Assembly (NCBI GenBank): GCA_904420235.1
Contig: CAJFUS010000053.1
Span: 1-5,302 of the forward strand
Source of the DNA: Candidatus Neoanaerotignum tabaqchaliae
GTDB lineage: Bacteria; Bacillota; Clostridia; Lachnospirales; Anaerotignaceae
DNA: 5,302 nucleotides
Reading direction: 5' to 3'
The translations under genes and the position numbers were made by a program. Positions within the stretch are counted from its first letter, which is position 1. Every line of letters starts with the position of its first letter. The notes beneath the pieces were generated by a model. That model was given only the letters and a program-made list of their open reading frames with translations. It searched no databases and was not told the DNA's origin. Of this stretch, positions 3,713-5,302 are shown piece after piece.

Positions 3713-4606
3713 TTGAAGGTAAAATATATTACACCGGTCGTTACAATTTTTACAGAAAACGGCGGCATTGATGCGGAAGGCAACAAAAAAATATATAACC
3801 GGCTTATAGATGGCGGAGTTGACGGAATTGTTGTTATGGGAAGCACCGGAGAGTTTTTTGCCATGACAATGGAGCAAATTAAAGAGCTTATTGACATATC
3901 AGCAGCCTGCTGCGCTGGAAGAACAGAGCTTTATATCGGCACAAGCCGTATGATTGCGGAGGAAACAATAGAGCTTGGAAACTATGCCATAGAAAAGGGC
4001 GCCGATGGAGTTATGATTATATCTCCATATTATTTCCAGCTTCCGGACGAGAGTATTGAGCGTTATTACGACATTGTGGCCGAAGGTATAAAAGGGGATA
4101 TATTCCTTTATAACTATCCAGATATAACAGGCCACTCCATAAGCGCACAAACTGTTCTTAATCTTGTCAAAAAGCATAAAAACATAGTTGGAATAAAAGA
4201 TACTGTGCCTATGGTTTCGCATATAAGAAGCATTATTAATACCGTAAGGCCACAGTTTCCTGACTTTCAGGTATATGGAGGCTTTGACGACACGTTCCCA
4301 TTTGTGGCCCACGCCGGAGGAAACGGGTGCATAGGAGGATTGTCCAACATTATGCCGGAGGTTTTCTCAAAATGGGCTGAGGCGGCCAACAATGGGGATT
4401 ACGCCGAGGTTTCACGCATAAGCCAAAAGGTTAACATAGCTATGGAGATATGCGGCGTAAGCTCGCCTTATATACCGGCTGTTAAAAGGGCCTTAAATAT
4501 ACTTGGTGTTGAGATAAGCGAATATGTAAAGCCGCCGTTTACAACTTTAAACAGCGTTCAAGAGAAAAAGTTAAAAGATATAATGAGTCGTATTGGCCTT
4601 ATATAA
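3713..4606 (+). CDS. DapA/NAL-superfamily aldolase, YagE/YjhH-like
   Basis: A 297-residue class I aldolase, the usual length for this TIM-barrel family, which forms a Schiff base between a lysine and a 2-oxo acid. GSTGEF (43-48) is the carboxylate-binding loop, SPYYF (104-108) holds the conserved tyrosines, Y133 in YNYP is the proton-relay tyrosine, and K162 in GIKDT is the Schiff-base lysine. In dihydrodipicolinate synthase the YNxP motif is followed by SRTG, whose arginine binds aspartate semialdehyde; here it is DITG, so lysine synthesis is unlikely. YNYPDITG and VSHIRSIINTVRPQFPDFQV resemble the E. coli 2-keto-3-deoxygluconate/pentonate aldolases YagE and YjhH. The likely products are pyruvate and a short aldehyde, but the exact substrate is not known. 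The start is TTG, with GGGGG (3699-3703) nine bases upstream; an in-frame TAA at 3695 excludes a longer ATG start. The lipoprotein gene follows after 69 bp. Confidence 0.9.
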   Translation: MKVKYITPVVTIFTENGGIDAEGNKKIYNRLIDGGVDGIVVMGSTGEFFAMTMEQIKELIDISAACCAGRTELYIGTSRMIAEETIELGNYAIEKGADGVMIISPYYFQLPDESIERYYDIVAEGIKGDIFLYNYPDITGHSISAQTVLNLVKKHKNIVGIKDTVPMVSHIRSIINTVRPQFPDFQVYGGFDDTFPFVAHAGGNGCIGGLSNIMPEVFSKWAEAANNGDYAEVSRISQKVNIAMEICGVSSPYIPAVKRALNILGVEISEYVKPPFTTLNSVQEKKLKDIMSRIGLI

Positions 4607-4642
4607 AATAGCTGGCATAAAAATTCAGCATTGTTAGTTTTA

Positions 4643-4662
4643 TTTAACATCATCATGTTAAA
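4643..4662 (+). promoter_or_regulatory. Perfect 8-bp inverted repeat touching the lipoprotein RBS
   Basis: TTTAACAT (4643-4650) and ATGTTAAA (4655-4662) are exact reverse complements with a four-base loop CATC. The right arm runs into the ribosome binding site AAGGAGAGG (4661-4669). There is no U-tract, so it is not a terminator. In RNA it would be an AT-rich hairpin beside the Shine-Dalgarno; in DNA it could be an operator. It separates the lipoprotein from the aldolase in regulatory terms even if they are co-transcribed. Confidence 0.45.
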
Positions 4663-4675
4663 GGAGAGGGTTAAT

Positions 4676-5209
4676 ATGAGAAAAAAGAAAGCTTTATTTA
4701 TCCCATGTTTGGCCATTGGAATGTCGGTTGTTTTAGGAGGATGTTATGTTGGAGGAACTGAGTCAGCAGGTTCTGCGGACACTTCAGCCATATCGTCTGT
4801 TTCGGAAGATGAAAACGGCATTATTACATACTCCAATGAAGAGCTTGGCTTTGCTGTTGACATACCGTCGGAGCTTGAGGGAAAGCTCAGAGCTGAAGTG
4901 AGTGAAAGAGAGGCCTATGGAGAGACAATAACCACTGTTTCGGTATACTATATGGGCGAAACAGGCGAGGCTCATATAATGTCTTTCGAGGAAATGAGCG
5001 AGGCTGTTTGGAAAAACGTTCAGGGCGAGGGCGGACCTCTTGGAGATGAGCTTGGTGTTTCAAAGGACGGAAGAGTTGTTATTATTAATACCCTTCAGTC
5101 AAATCCATACGCAGAGGGCACTGTTGATTATGAGGAGCTGAACAAGCTGCCAAAACAGATTTCAGAAGTTAAAGAATCATTCAGGTTTTTAGATGATGAG
5201 CAGCAATAA
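4676..5209 (+). CDS. Small secreted lipoprotein of unknown function
   Basis: A 177-residue lipoprotein. The N-terminus MRKKKALFIPCLAIG is a basic, hydrophobic signal sequence, and LGGC (20-23) is a lipobox, so C23 should be lipidated and the protein held on the outer face of the membrane. A low-complexity Gly/Ser/Thr linker (24-46) leads to a compact domain (about 48-172) starting GIITYSNEELGFAVDIP and ending ISEVKESFRF, a layout common in small clostridial lipoproteins; I cannot name a family. The ATG at 4676 is chosen because AAGGAGAGG (4661-4669) lies seven bases upstream; the in-frame TTG at 4631 has no such site and would add 15 residues before the signal sequence. It is co-directional with the aldolase gene, 69 bp downstream with no clear terminator between. 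A terminator follows the stop codon. Confidence 0.88.
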   Translation: MRKKKALFIPCLAIGMSVVLGGCYVGGTESAGSADTSAISSVSEDENGIITYSNEELGFAVDIPSELEGKLRAEVSEREAYGETITTVSVYYMGETGEAHIMSFEEMSEAVWKNVQGEGGPLGDELGVSKDGRVVIINTLQSNPYAEGTVDYEELNKLPKQISEVKESFRFLDDEQQ

Positions 5210-5253
5210 ATTTAAAGTATGTTAAGCGCAAAATTTTAAATTTAGTTTTTTAT

Positions 5254-5279
5254 GCCCCGCATTTAAAGCGGGGCTTTTT
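5254..5279 (+). terminator. Strong intrinsic terminator of the lipoprotein gene
   Basis: GCCCCGC (5254-5260) pairs exactly with GCGGGGC (5268-5274) around a seven-base loop and is followed by five Ts (5275-5279). It lies 45 bases beyond the lipoprotein stop codon. An upstream A/T-rich stretch could let it work on both strands. The last 20 bases of the window hold nothing recognisable. Confidence 0.92.
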
Positions 5280-5302
5280 AAAGGGCCTGAATTAATTTTT
5301 GC

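Noticed and set aside
3899..4312. 137-codon minus-strand ORF opposite the aldolase gene
   Set aside because: It lies wholly antisense to a clearly conserved gene, and its product has no recognisable domain.
3713..4606. 4-hydroxy-tetrahydrodipicolinate synthase (dapA)
   Set aside because: The substrate-binding arginine after the YNxP motif is missing and the sequence is closer to YagE/YjhH-type aldolases.
4631..4675. Longer lipoprotein start at TTG 4631
   Set aside because: The extra 15 residues are encoded by the inverted repeat and the ribosome binding site of the ATG at 4676, and would spoil a standard lipoprotein signal sequence.

Overview
The window looks like chromosomal DNA of a low-GC, Gram-positive, spore-former-type anaerobe of the Clostridia, probably a gut lineage. 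The signs are AT-rich intergenic DNA, strong AGGAG-type ribosome binding sites, many intrinsic terminators, an LGGC lipobox, a formate/nitrite-type channel and families common in clostridial genomes. The species cannot be fixed from the sequence alone. Six full-length protein genes are supported; no rRNA, tRNA, IS element or CRISPR array is seen.

Left part (1-1031): positions 1-266 hold no conventional gene but are densely structured. A 21-bp interrupted inverted repeat (84-160) encloses a small terminator-like hairpin. Its right arm buries the Shine-Dalgarno and start codon of a possible 22-codon leader ORF (155-223), whose body contains a second intrinsic terminator (186-213). This looks like a transcription attenuator or a structured small RNA, yet no co-directional gene follows it. 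A tandem DUF4397 protein gene (267-896, minus) comes next, with its own terminator (222-253).

Middle part (992-2280): a membrane-anchored zinc-ribbon protein (1032-1670, minus) and a small XRE-family repressor (1816-2148, plus) are divergently transcribed. They share a 145-bp intergenic region with overlapping, oppositely directed promoters and three copies of a TATAGGC half-site. This layout suggests that the XRE protein controls itself and the zinc-ribbon gene. Strong hairpin terminators close both genes.

Right part (2281-5302): a formate/nitrite transporter family channel (2482-3267, minus) is divergent from a DapA/NAL-superfamily aldolase (3713-4606, plus). The aldolase resembles the YagE/YjhH 2-keto-3-deoxy-sugar-acid aldolases more than dihydrodipicolinate synthase. 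The 445-bp region between them holds extended -10 promoters, a perfect 17-nt palindrome and a possible H-type pseudoknot. A small lipoprotein gene (4676-5209, plus) follows the aldolase by 69 bp with no clear terminator between them, and ends at a strong hairpin terminator (5254-5279).

The genes do not form one obvious pathway. The aldolase yields pyruvate and an aldehyde from sugar-acid derivatives, and pyruvate can feed pyruvate-formate lyase, whose formate an FNT channel would export; this link is inference. The most unusual parts are the orphan attenuator-like element at the left end and the shared operator between the zinc-ribbon and XRE genes.
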